The position numbers were made by a program, and so were the translations under genes. A stretch of 64,000 bases of DNA, taken from the NCBI RefSeq assembly GCF_023897065.1, contig NZ_JAMHIV010000005.1:228195-292194 (forward strand), read 5' to 3'. This DNA comes from Crossiella sp. SN42 (GTDB taxonomy: Bacteria > Actinomycetota > Actinomycetes > Mycobacteriales > Pseudonocardiaceae). Each line of letters starts with the position of its first letter. Within the stretch, counting starts at the first letter, position 1. A model generated the notes under the pieces. That model had not been told where the DNA came from and did no database searches. It saw only the letters and a program-made list of their open reading frames with translations. This document shows positions 26,601 to 36,527 of the stretch, one piece after another.

Positions 26601-29600
26601 GCAGCTCGGGCTCGGCCACCGCGGGCAGGCGGGTCCAGTCGACGCGGTAGCGGATCTCCTGCGGGCGTTCGGCGGTGGCCGCCACGCGCGGCCAGTACAG
26701 CTGGTGGTCGAAGGCGTAGGTGGGCAGGTCGATGACCGCCCGGCCGGGACCGAAGAACTTCGCCCAGTCCACGTCCACGCCTTGGATGTGCAGGCGGCCC
26801 AGGGCTTCGACGAGGGTGCGTTCCTCCTCGCGACCGGCGCGCAGGGTGGCGACCGGTTCGACCTCGGTGCTCTCCCCCAGGGTTTCCGCGGCCATCGCGG
26901 AGAGCACGCTGTCCGGGCCGACCTCCACGAACGAGCCCACGCCCAGCCGGGCGGCGGTGCGCACCGCGTCGGCGAAGCGGACCGCGCCGCGCACCTGGTC
27001 CGCCCAGTACTGCGGCGAGAAGTCCTCGACGAGCTGTCCGGTGACCGTGGAGATGATCGGGATGTTCGGCTGGTGGTAGGTGATCTCCGCTGCCACCGCG
27101 AGGAAATCGGCCAGCATGCCGTCCATGTGGTGGGAGTGGAAGGCGTGGCTGGTGTTCAGCCTGCGGGTGCGCCTGCCCTGCTCGGTGAACCGGGCGGCGA
27201 CCACGAGCACGGGTTCCTCATCGCCGGCCAGCACCACCGAACGCGGTCCGTTGACGGCGCTGACCACCACGCCGTCGACAAGTTCTGCGCGCACCTCCTC
27301 CTCGGTGGCCTGCACCGCGACCATCGCGCCATCCTGGCGCAGCGCCTGCATCAGCGCGCCGCGCGCGGCGACCAGCTTGGCGGCGTCAGGCAGCGACAGC
27401 ACCCCGGCGACGTGCGCGGCGGCCAGCTCGCCGATGGAGTGGCCGATGAGGAAGTCCGGCCGCACGCCCCAGGACGCCAGCAGCCGGTGCAGCGCGACCT
27501 CCAGCGCGAACACCGCGGGCTGGGTCCACTCGGTGCGGTCCAGCAGACCGGAGTCCGCGCCGAACATCACCTCGGCAAGCGGGCGGCCCAGATGCGGGGC
27601 GAAGGCGGCGAACACCTCGTCGATGGCCGCGGCGAAAACCGGGAACCGTTGGCACAGCTCGTGTCCCATGCCGGCGCGCTGGCTGCCCTGGCCGGTGAAC
27701 AGGGTGGTCAGCCGCAGGTTCGGGGTGGCCTCGCCGACTGCCACGGCCGGGCTCGGGCTGCCCTCGGCCAGCGCGGTCAGCGCGCTGCGCAGCGACTGGG
27801 GATCGGTGGCGGTGAGCACCGCGCGGTGCTCGAACCGGGACCGGGTGGTGGCCAGCGAGTAGGCCAGGTCAGCAAGGGGTGCGTCGGCCAGCGGCAGCAG
27901 TCGCGCGGCCTGGCGGCGCAGCGCGGTGGCACTGCGCGCGGCCAGCAGCACCGGAGCCACGAAGTCCGGCGCGGCAACGGTTTCCGCGACCGGCTGGACG
28001 GTGGGGGCTTCCAGGATGACGTGCGCGTTGGTGCCGCTGAAACCGAAGGAGGACACCGCCGCGCGGCGCGGGCGGTCGGTTTCCGGCCAGTCGACCGGAT
28101 CGGCCAGCAGGGACAGCGCGCCCTCGGTCCAGTCCACATGGGACGATGGCTCGGCCACGTGCAGGGTGCGCGGCACCTGGCCGTGCCGCATGGCCAGCAC
28201 CATCTTCATCACGCCTGCCACCCCGGCCGCGGCCTGGGTGTGGCCGAGGTTGGACTTCACCGAGCCCAGCAGCACCGGTTCGGCGCGGTCCTGGCCATAG
28301 GTGGCCAGCAGGGCGCGGGCCTCCACCGGGTCGCCCAGCGCGGTGCCGGTGCCGTGACCCTCGACCACGTCCACGTCGGCGGTGGCGAGTCCGGCCCCGG
28401 CCAGCGCGGCGCGGATGACCCGTTGCTGCGCGCTGCCGTTGGGCGCGGTCAGGCCGTTGGAGGTGCCGTCGGAGTTGACCGCGCTGCCGCGCACCACGGC
28501 CAGGATGCGGTGGCCGTTGCGGACCGCGTCGGACTGGCGTTCCAGCACCAGCACGCCGACGCCCTCGGCCCAGCTGACGCCGTCGGCCTGGTCGGAATAT
28601 GCCTTGCAGCGGCCGTCCTTGGCCAGTCCGCGCTGGCGGGAGAACTCGATGAACGCGCCCGGCGTGGCCATCACGGTGACGCCGCCGGCCAGCGCGAGCG
28701 TGCACTCGCCGGAGCGCAGCGCCTGCATGGCCCAGTGCATGGCCACCAGCGAAGAGGAACACGCGGTGTCCACGGTGACCGCGGGGCCTTCCAGGCCGAG
28801 GGCGTAGGCGACCCGGCCGGAGACGATGCTGCCGGAGGTGCCGGTGCCCGCGTGGCCCTCGAAGTCCGAACCGGCCAGCAGCGCGCCGTAGTCGCCGTAC
28901 ATGACCCCGGCGAAGACCCCGGTCCGGCTGCCGCGCAACTGCTTCGGGTCGATGCCCGCGCGTTCCACCGCCTCCCAGGAGACCTCCAGCAGCAGGCGCT
29001 GCTGGGCGTCGGTGGCCAGGGCCTCGCGCGGGCCCATGCCGAAGAAGGCGGGGTCGAACTGCCCGGCGTCGCGCAGGAACCCGCCGGAGCGGGTGTAGGC
29101 GGTGCCGGGGTGGTCGGGGTCCGGGTGGTAGAGGGTGGCCAGGTCCCAGCCGCGGTTGTCCGGGAAGCCGGTGATCGCGTCGCGGCCCTCGGCCAGCAGC
29201 TGCCACAGGTCCTCCGGCGAGTTGACGTCGCCGGGGTAGCGGCAGCCCATGCCGACGATGACGATCGGGTCGTCGGCTGCCGAACCGTTGACGGGCACCG
29301 CGGTGACCGGCTCCGCACCGGCCACATCGCCGCTCTCGCGCAGGATGTGCTCGACCAGCTCACCCAGGTTGGGGTGGTCGAAGACCAGGGTCGGGGACAA
29401 CCGCAGGCCGGTGGCCGCGCTGAGCCGGTTGCGCAGCTCCACCGCGGTCAGCGAGTCGAAGCCGAGCTCGGCCAGCGGACGGCCCGGGTCGATGGCGCCG
29501 CCGTCGGAGTGGCCGAGCACCGCGCCGATCTGCTGGGTGACCAGGTCGATGGCCTCGCGGCGGCCGAGCACGGCCCGCTGCCGGGCGCGGACCGGACCGT

Positions 29601-32600
29601 TCTTGGCCACCCGGCGGCGGGTCTGGCCGAGCAGGCCGCGCAGCACCGAGGGCACCTCGGGGGCCTCGCGCAGCACGCCGAAGTCCAGCCGCACCGGCGC
29701 GACCACCGGTTCGCCAGTGCACACCGCGAGGTCGAACAGCGCCAGACCGTCCTCTGTGGACAGTGGCGGGGTGCCGAGCCTGCGCAGCCGCTGCACCTGG
29801 GCGCCGCCCAGCTCGGCGGTCATGCCCGCGGTGTCCGCCCACGGTCCCCAGGCCAGGGACAGGCCGGGGGCGCCGGTGGCGCGGCGGTGGGCGATCAGCG
29901 CGTCCAGGAAGGCGTTGCCCGCGGCGTAGTTGCCCTGTCCGGGCGCGCCGAGCAGTCCGGCCAGCGAGGAGAACACGATCAGCGGCGCGGTGTCGCCGAT
30001 CAGCTCGTGCAGGTGCCAGGCCCCGTCCACCTTGGGGCGCAGCGCGGCGGTCAACTGCTCGCTGGTGAGGGTGGAGATCACGCCGTCGGCGAGCAGGCCG
30101 GCCGAGTGGCAGACCGCGGCCACCCGGACCCCGTGCAGCGCTTGGGCCAGCGCTTCCCGGTCGGCCACGTCGCAGGCGGCCACGGCGACCGAGGCGCCGA
30201 GTCCGGTCAGCTCGGCCACCAGGTCCTCGGCCCCGGCGGGGCCACGGCGGCTGAGCAGCAACAGGTTGCGCACCCCGCGTTCGGCCACCAGGTGCTTGGC
30301 CAGCACCGCGCCCAGGCCGCTGACGCCGCCGGTGATCACTACGGTGCCGTTGTCGTCCCAGGGTTCCGGGGCGGTCTCGGTGGCGGCGACCCTGGCCAGC
30401 CTGGCGGCCAGCACCTTGCCGCCGCGGATGGCCAGCTGCGGCTCGTCACCGGCCAGCCCGGCCTGGATCGCGTCGGCTGTCGCGGCCGGATCGAGGTCGA
30501 GCAGCCGGAAGCGGCCGGGGTGCTCGGACTGCGCGGTGCGCACCAGGCCCCACACCGCGGCGGCGGCCGGATCGGCCACCTCGCCGGTCGCGCCCCGGGT
30601 GACGAACACCAGCTCAACGCCCGGGAACCGTTCGTCGGCAAGCCATTCCTTCAACCGGGCGAGCGCGGCCGAGGTCAGCTCGTGCGCGGCGGTGCGCGGG
30701 TCGGCGGTGGCGAACACCGGGTGCAGCACGGCCGTGGGCAGGTCGCCCTCGGCGAGCGAGTCCAGGTCTGCGGCGGGCTCAACACCGAGAATATTCGCCA
30801 GGCCAAGGGAATCGGGCGCGAGCAGGGCAAGGCGGGCATCCGCGTCCGGCTCCTGCCCGGTCTCCGTCCACTCCAGACGGTAGAGGTTGCCGGTGGCCAC
30901 CGGCGCGGCACCGCTGGGCGTGCGCAGCAGCAGCTCGCCCACCGAGGCGATCGGCGCGCCGTCCTGGTCGGCGATCTCCAGCGAGATCCGGTCCCCCGCC
31001 GGGGTCAGCCGCACCCGCGCGGTCCGCGCGCCCGCCGCGTGCAGGTGGACATCGGACCAGTGGAACGGCAGGCCGCCGCGCACACTGTCGTCCAGCTCGG
31101 CGAAGTTGGCCGCGTGCAGGGCGGCGTCCAGCAGCACCGGGTGCAGGCCGAACTCGCCGGCGTCACCGGCGACCTCGGCGGGCAGCTCGATCTCGGCGTA
31201 GACCTCGGTCCCGGCCCGCCAGGCGGCCCGCAGGCCCTGGAAGGACGGGCCGTAGTTCACGCCTTCGCCTTCGGTGGCGTACAGCGCGGACACGTCGATC
31301 GGCTCGGCCCCGGCCGGCAGCCACTCCCAGGTGGTGGCCTGGGCCTGGCCGCGTTCCAGGATCGCGTTGGCGTGCTTGGTCCACGGGCCTTCGTCGTCGC
31401 CGTCCGGCCGGGAGTAGACCGCGACCTCGCGCAGCCCGTCCAGGTCCGGTCCGATGTGCAGCTGGAGCTGCACACCGCCGTCGGCGGGCAGGCGCAGCGC
31501 GGTCATCGTGGTCAGCTCGCGGACGTGGTCGCAGCCGACCTCGTCGCCAGCCCTGGTGACCAGCTCGATCAGGGCCGCACCGGGCAGCACCACGGCGGTG
31601 CCCACGCGGTGCCCGGCCAGCCAGGGCTGGTCGCGGACGGACAGCCGTCCGGTGAGCAGCGTGCCCTCGGCCCCGGCCAGCGACACGGTGGCCGCCAGCA
31701 GCGGGTGCCGGGCCGCGCCCAGGCCGGCCGAGCGCACATTGCCGCTGTCCGCCTTGTAGCCGTCCCTGGGCCAGAACCGCCTGCGCTGGAACGGATACGT
31801 CGGCAGGTCGATCAGCGCGGCGCCGGTGCCGGTGAAGAACTCCGGCCAGCGCACCGAGACCCCGTGCGTGTGCAGCACGGTCAGCGCGGTGGTGACCGCC
31901 TCGGTCTCGCCGCGGTCCGGCCGCAGCATCGAGGTGATCGCGGGCGCGGGTTCGGCGGTGGCCAGGCAGCTCTCGGTCAGGGTGCCGATGGTGGTGTCCG
32001 GGCCGACGTCCAGGAACGCGCCGACGCCGTGGTTGTGCAGCCAGGACACCGCGTCGGCGAACCGCACGGTGGCGCGGACCTGTCCCGCCCAGTACTCAGC
32101 GCTGCCCAGCTCGGCCACGCTCGCCTGCGCGCCGGTCACCGTCGAGATCACGGGAATGCGTGGCGGCTGCGGGGACAGGCCTTCGACCACGCGCTGGAAC
32201 TCGGCCAGCACCGGGTCCATGTGCGCGGAGTGGAAGGCGTGCGAGACGTGCAGCTTGCGGGTGCGCCTGCCCTGCTCGGCGAACACCGCGGCGATCTCGG
32301 CGACCGCGTCCTCGTCGCCGGATAGCACCACGTGCCGGGGGCCGTTCACCGCGGCCAGGCTGGCCTCGTGCTCCCGACCTTCAAGCAGCGGAAGGACTTC
32401 GGCCTCGGTGGCGTCCACCGCGATCATCGCGCCCCGGCTGGGCAGCTCCTGCATCAGCCGGGCGCGCGCGGCCACCAGCGTTGCCGCGTCAGACAGGGAG
32501 AACACCCCGGCCACGTGCGCGGCGGCGATCTCGCCCACGGAGTGCCCGGCCAGGAAGTCCGCGCTGACGCCCCAGGACTCCAGCAGCCGGTACAGCGCCA

Positions 32601-34434
32601 CCTCGACCGCGAAGATCGCCCGCTGAGCGTTCCCGGTGCGCGCCAACAACTCCGCGTCCTCGCCCCAGATGATCTCGCGCAGGTCCTCGTCAAACTCGGC
32701 GAGCACCGCGTCAAAAGCCTCGGCGAAGACCGGGAAGCGGGCGTGCAGCTCGCGGCCCATGGCCAGGCGCTGCGAACCCTGTCCGGCGAAGAGCACGGCC
32801 AGCTTCGGCCGCTCGTGCACCACGTTCCCGGCGGTCTCACCGTCAGCCAGCGCGGTCAGTCCGGCGCGGGCGGCCTCCAGGTCAGCCACCACCAGGGCGG
32901 CCCGGTGCTCGAAGGAGGAGCGGGCCACCGCGAGCGAGTAGGCCAGGTCCGCCGGGTGTGGCGTGTCGCCGGATTCCAGCAGGGACAACAGGTTCGCGGC
33001 CTGCTCGCGCAGTGCTTCAGCGGTGCGGCCGGAGACCAGCAGCGGCAGCGGTCCCGCCACCGGCTCGGCGGCGGGGGTCTCCTCCTCGGCGGGCGGTTGC
33101 TCGACGATCACGTGCGCGTTGGTGCCGCTGAGCCCGAAGGAGGACACGCCGGCCCGGCGCGGTTCACCGGTCTCCGGCCAGTGCTGGGCCTCGGTCAGCA
33201 GCCGGACCTCGCCCGCCGACCAGTCGACCTGGGTGGTCGGCGTGGCCACGTGCAAGGTCTGCGGGGCAACGCCGTGCCGGATGGCCTGCACCATCTTGAT
33301 CACACCGGCGACCCCGGCCGCGGACTGGGTGTGGCCGAGGTTGGACTTGATCGAGCCGAGCAGCAGCGGCCGCTCCCGGTCCTGCCCGTAGACGGCCAGC
33401 AGCGCCTCGGCCTCGACCGGGTCGCCCAGCGGGGTGCCGGTGCCGTGCGCCTCCACCACGTCCACCTGCCGGGCGGACAGCCGCGCGTCCAGCAGGGCCT
33501 GCTCGATGACCCGCTGCTGGGACGGGCCGTTCGGGGCGGTCAGGCCGTTGGACGCGCCGTCAGAGTTGACCGCGGACCCGCTGACCACGGCCAGCACCCG
33601 GTGCCCGTTGCGGCGCGCGTCGGAGAGGCGTTCCAGCATCAGCACGCCGACGCCCTCGGACCAGCCGGTGCCGTCGGCGTCGTCGGAGAAGGAGCGGCAG
33701 TAGCCGTCAGCGGCCAGGCCGCCCTGCTTGTTGAACTCGGTGATGGTGCCAGGACTGGACATCACCGTGACGCCACCGGCCAGCGCCAGCGAACACTCCC
33801 CCGCGCGCAGCGCCCTGGCCGCCAGATGCAGCGTCACCAGCGAGGTCGAGCAGGCGGTGTCCACCGTCAGCGTCGGCCCGACCAGGCCGAAGACGTAGGC
33901 CAGCCGGCCGGACAGCACGCTGGAGGTGGTGCCGGTCAGCGCGTAGCCGCCGACGTTGTCGCGCGGGCCGAGCCGGTAGTCCTGCGGGATCGCGCCGACG
34001 AACACGCCGGTGCGGGAGCCCTTGAGCGACAACGGGTCCAGCCGGGCCCGCTCCATCGCCTCCCAGGAGACCTCCAGCAGCAGCCGCTGCTGCGGGTCCA
34101 TGGCCAGCGCCTCGCGCGGGGAGATGCCGAAGAACTCCGGGTCGAACATGGGCGCGTCGTAGAGGAACCCGCCGCTGATCGGCGAGGCGGAGGCGCCCTC
34201 GTCCAGGTACCAGCCGCGGTCGGTCGGCAGGCCGCCGACGCCGTCGGCGGAGGACTCCACCAGCCGCCACAGGTCCTCGGGCGAGGCGATGCCGCCGGGA
34301 TAGCGGCAGGCCATCCCGATGATGGCGATCGGCTCGTGCGAGGCCGCCTCCAGCTCGTGCACCCTGCGCCGGGTCCGTTGCAGATCCGCGCTGGCGCGCT
34401 TGAGGTAGTCGCGGAGTTTCTGTTCGTTGTCCAT
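11656..34434 (-). CDS. Modular type I polyketide synthase, five extension modules
   Basis: About 7,592 residues encode an N-terminal coiled-coil docking segment (MDNEQKLRDYLKR; 1-32), five modules and an acidic C-terminal docking tail (GEIDALDVDDLVRLALG). Module content is KS-AT-DH-KR-ACP, KS-AT-KR-ACP, KS-AT(methylmalonyl)-KR-ACP, KS-AT-KR-ACP and KS-AT-KR(dead)-ACP. There is no loading module, so it must receive its chain from a PKS encoded elsewhere. The order 'dehydrating, hydroxyl, methylmalonate, hydroxyl, dead KR' is that of NysI modules 9-13 and of PimS2 in known polyene clusters. ATG at 34434 is chosen; GTG at 34440 is possible and neither has a strong ribosome site. A PAS-LuxR-type operator lies about 93 bp upstream, and the stop overlaps the start of the next PKS gene. 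Confidence 0.96.
11810..16050 (-). other. PKS module: KS-AT(malonyl)-KR(inactive)-ACP (fifth module of first PKS)
   Basis: KS lies at about 16050-14795 (DTACSASL), AT at 14525-13540 (HAFHSAL; malonyl), a degenerate KR at 12820-12340 and ACP at 12000-11810 (GFESL). In the KR the NADPH motif is VVDAHGVELA instead of TGGTGxLG. The Ser segment reads YCAPISATWG, and the Tyr/Asn segment reads GRAVEAAAGAH, so both catalytic residues are lost. A keto group should remain; in known polyenes the equivalent ketone closes the hemiketal ring. Confidence 0.88.
16090..20385 (-). other. PKS module: KS-AT(malonyl)-KR-ACP (fourth module of first PKS)
   Basis: KS lies at about 20385-19105 (LDTACSSSL), AT at 18800-17790 (GHSIGEL, HAFHSAH; malonyl), KR at 17140-16600 and ACP at 16290-16090. 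The KR has VTGGTGGIG, LDD and ANYAAAN, so it is an active B-type domain. There is no DH between AT and KR. Expected product: a hydroxyl-bearing extension. Confidence 0.85.
20440..25005 (-). other. PKS module: KS-AT(methylmalonyl)-KR-ACP (third module of first PKS)
   Basis: KS lies at about 25005-23745, AT at 23325-22330, KR at 21510-20960 and ACP at 20640-20440. Alone among the complete ATs in the window, this one has GHSQGEIAAA and YASH (near 22750), the methylmalonyl-CoA signature. The KS-AT linker is long and rich in Ala and Pro. The KR nucleotide motif is GGSGTLAPH rather than GGTGxLG, but Ser, Tyr (HAAYVAGN), Lys and the A-type Trp (GLWG) are present. It adds a methyl branch and a hydroxyl. 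In amphotericin- and nystatin-type polyenes this methyl is oxidised to a carboxyl by a P450, which is not in this window. Confidence 0.88.
25070..29275 (-). other. PKS module: KS-AT(malonyl)-KR-ACP (second module of first PKS)
   Basis: KS lies at about 29275-28005 (DTACSSSL), AT at 27700-26720 (GHSIGEL, HAFHSHH; malonyl), KR at 26110-25560 and ACP at 25250-25070. The KR has VTGGTGGLG, Ser and Tyr (GQAAYSAAN) but no LDD motif, so it is A-type and active. It yields a hydroxyl. By position this corresponds to the nystatin C19 or pimaricin C15 hydroxyl that bears the GDP-derived sugar; that correspondence is inference. Confidence 0.85.
29345..34335 (-). other. PKS module: KS-AT(malonyl)-DH-KR-ACP (first module of first PKS)
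   Basis: KS lies at about 34335-33100 (DTACSTSL, Cys present), AT at 32795-31835 (GHSVG, HAFH; malonyl), DH at 31720-30900, KR at 30345-29815 and ACP at 29560-29345 (GFDSL). The DH keeps His and Pro (GHRVGTAVVLP; the Gly is shifted one position), NYGPSFQG and the Asp of HPVLLDAAL, so it is probably active. The KR has ITGGVSGLG, LAD (B-type-like) and the active-site Tyr (GNYAAGN). The expected product is a double bond, probably the last one of a polyene chain. Confidence 0.88.
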
Positions 34435-34526
34435 CGGCACCTGGATCAGTCGGGGACTCGGTGAGTTACCACTCCGCGTCGAGTCACAAGGGTGGAATCC
34501 GGTGCCTGGAGTCTCACGCAGTGACT

Positions 34527-34542
34527 GAGCGGAAATCCCTAG
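34527..34542. promoter_or_regulatory. Candidate PAS-LuxR operator before the PKS operon
   Basis: GAGCGGAAATCCCTAG matches 13 of 16 positions of the PimM consensus CTVGGGAWWTCCCBAG. It lies in the 149-bp gap between the aminotransferase stop and the PKS start, 93 bp before the ATG. A weaker copy sharing the GGAAATCC core follows at 34551-34566 (11 of 16), 24 bp away. Confidence 0.55.
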
Positions 34543-34583
34543 TCTCCGAAGCCGGGAAATCCTGGTGCGCAGGCGGGATCGGG

Positions 34584-35756
34584 TCAGGCCTCGGCGGCCA
34601 CCGGGGTGGCGGCGTACTCCGCGGCCGAGCGGGTCACCGAGTCCACCACCACCCGCACGTCCTCATCGCTCATGCCCTGGTGCAGCGGCAACAGAATCGA
34701 GGTCTCGGCCGCTTCCTCGGTGCCGGGCAGGACCAGGTCGGCGGCCCCGTAGATCGGCACCCGGTGCAGCGGCGGGTAGCGGAAGGTGGTGTAGACCCCG
34801 GCCGCCAGCAGGTCGGCCGCGATCTTGTCGCGCAGCGCGGAGTCGCACTGGATCCAGTAGAAGTAGCCGGAGGTGGTGTGCCCCTCGGGCAGCGGCGGCG
34901 GGGTGCGCACGCCGGGCACCTCGGCCAGCAGCCGGTCGTAGGCCGCGCTGATCTCCACCCGTCGCTGGACAAATCCGGGCAGCTTGCGCAGCTGCACGCT
35001 GCCGATCGCGCCGGTGATGTCGTTGCCGATGATCCGGCGGCCGAACTCCTCGACCTCCAGGTCCCACCAGCGCTGCGCCCGCGCCTTCGACTTGACGAAC
35101 CCGCTGGCCGACTTGCCCAGCCCGAAGTAGGCCAGCCGCCGGGCCCTGGCCGCCAGCTCGGGATCCTTGGCGTAGAACATGCCGCCGTCCCCGGTGACCA
35201 GGATCTTCATCGCGTCGAAGCTCCACACCGCGATGTCGCCGAAGGTGCCACAGGCTCGACCGTCCACAGTGGACGCCACCGCGCAGGCGGCGTCCTCGAT
35301 CAGCACGATCCCCCGGTCCCGGCACAGCTTCGCCACGGCTTCGATGTCGCCGGGGTAGCCGCCGAAGTGCAGGGTCAGCACGGCCTTGGTGGCCGGGGTG
35401 AGCGCCGCCGCGATGTGCTCGGCGTTGGGGTTCATGGTGTGCGGGTCCACATCGCAGAACACCGGCCGCGCACCGGAGGCGGCCACCGCGTTGCCCGCGG
35501 CGACGAAGTGGGCCGAGGGCAGCACCACGTCGTCACCGGGGCCCAGCCCGAGCAGTTCGATGGCCAGGAACAGGCCCGCCGTGGCGCAGTTGATGAAGAA
35601 CACCTGCTCGGCAGGCACGTCCAGGTGGGCGGCGAACTCGGCCTCGAAGGCCTGCGCCCGCTGCCCGTACCCCAGCCAGTTGCTCTCGAACACCTCGGCG
35701 ACCGCCGCCGCCTCGTCCGCCCCCAGCGTCGGCTGGAACACGTTGATCTTGGCCAT
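34584..35756 (-). CDS. PLP-dependent NDP-ketohexose aminotransferase (DegT/DnrJ/EryC1 family)
   Basis: This 390-residue sugar aminotransferase uses PLP to put an amino group on a nucleotide-bound keto-deoxyhexose. The PLP lysine lies in SFDAMKILVTGDGG (about residue 185), after the cofactor Asp in IEDAACAVAS. The C-terminal part has the substrate-lid sequence TTFRYPPLHRVPIYG. From memory the protein resembles SpnR, the C4 aminotransferase of forosamine synthesis. The GDP-mycosamine aminotransferase NysDII is a relative, so the C3/C4 position cannot be fixed by eye. ATG at 35756 has GGGGAG upstream and begins 13 bp after the N-methyltransferase stop. It is the last gene of a five-gene sugar operon, next to the PKS. 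It is the only aminotransferase in the window. Confidence 0.85.
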   Translation of the reverse strand: MAKINVFQPTLGADEAAAVAEVFESNWLGYGQRAQAFEAEFAAHLDVPAEQVFFINCATAGLFLAIELLGLGPGDDVVLPSAHFVAAGNAVAASGARPVFCDVDPHTMNPNAEHIAAALTPATKAVLTLHFGGYPGDIEAVAKLCRDRGIVLIEDAACAVASTVDGRACGTFGDIAVWSFDAMKILVTGDGGMFYAKDPELAARARRLAYFGLGKSASGFVKSKARAQRWWDLEVEEFGRRIIGNDITGAIGSVQLRKLPGFVQRRVEISAAYDRLLAEVPGVRTPPPLPEGHTTSGYFYWIQCDSALRDKIAADLLAAGVYTTFRYPPLHRVPIYGAADLVLPGTEEAAETSILLPLHQGMSDEDVRVVVDSVTRSAAEYAATPVAAEA

Positions 35757-35769
35757 CAGGTTCTCTCCC

Positions 35770-36495
35770 CTAGCGCGGCGCGGTGGCAATAAAGAGGCCC
35801 CGGCCGGTGGGCGGACCGGGGTGGTACTCCACCGTAAGGCCCGCGGACTCGAACGCCTCGGTGTACTCGCTGATGTGGAACAGCGACAGCACGTCCAGCT
35901 CGGTGAAGCTCTCCACCCCGTCGGCGTCGGCGACCGTGTAGTGGATGGTCATCCGGCTGGTCTTGCCGTCCCGCACGGTGTGCGAGACGCGGGTGATGGC
36001 CTGTTCCTCGGTCTGGTAGGCCGAGGCGGTGAAGTAGCCGGGCAGGAAGGTCTCCGGCGTCCACCACGGTTCCACGATCACCACGCCGCCGGGCTCCAGG
36101 TGCGCGGCCATCCGGCTGAGCACCTTCTTCAGCTCGGCCACCGAGGTCGGATAGGCGATGCTGTAACACATGCAGACGATCGCGTCGTAGCGGCGGCCGA
36201 GGTCGAACTCGCGCATGTCGGCCACGTGGATGGTCGCACTGGGCACCTTGGCCTCGGCCACCTCGGCCATGCCGGCGGAGAGCTCGACGCCGTCGGCGGT
36301 GTCGAAGTGCTTGGCCAGGGTGGCCAGGTGGTTGCCGGTGCCGCAGGCCACGTCCAGCAGGCTGGTGGCATCCGGCTTCAGCTCGCGGATCTGGCCGGCC
36401 AGCAGCTCGGCCTCGGCGTGCCAGTCCTTGCCGTTGCGGTTGCCGTAGATCGCGTCGTAGATCGCCGCTTGGCGGCGGCCGTACTCGGTGCCCAT
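35770..36495 (-). CDS. NDP-aminosugar N,N-dimethyltransferase (DesVI/TylM1/SpnS-like)
   Basis: A 241-residue SAM-dependent methyltransferase. The SAM-binding motif SLLDVACGTGNHL is at about residues 65-77. The VEPWWTPETFLPGY segment and the C-terminal PTGRGLFIA are hallmarks of the DesVI/TylM1/SpnS group, which dimethylates the amino group of TDP-amino-deoxyhexoses. ATG at 36495 is preceded by a GAAAGAG-type ribosome site. It sits between a glycosyltransferase and the aminotransferase, with gaps of 32 and 13 bp. The context implies a dimethylamino sugar on the final polyketide. It is not a typical polyene-cluster gene. Confidence 0.88.
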   Translation of the reverse strand: MGTEYGRRQAAIYDAIYGNRNGKDWHAEAELLAGQIRELKPDATSLLDVACGTGNHLATLAKHFDTADGVELSAGMAEVAEAKVPSATIHVADMREFDLGRRYDAIVCMCYSIAYPTSVAELKKVLSRMAAHLEPGGVVIVEPWWTPETFLPGYFTASAYQTEEQAITRVSHTVRDGKTSRMTIHYTVADADGVESFTELDVLSLFHISEYTEAFESAGLTVEYHPGPPTGRGLFIATAPR

Positions 36496-36527
36496 GGGTC
36501 GTCTCTTTCGTCTCGGGTGGTCCGGGG

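Noticed and set aside
34584..35756. Naming the aminotransferase outright as the mycosamine enzyme NysDII
   Set aside because: The neighbouring N,N-dimethyltransferase and the SpnR-like sequence argue for a TDP-sugar, and an eye comparison cannot separate the two groups.
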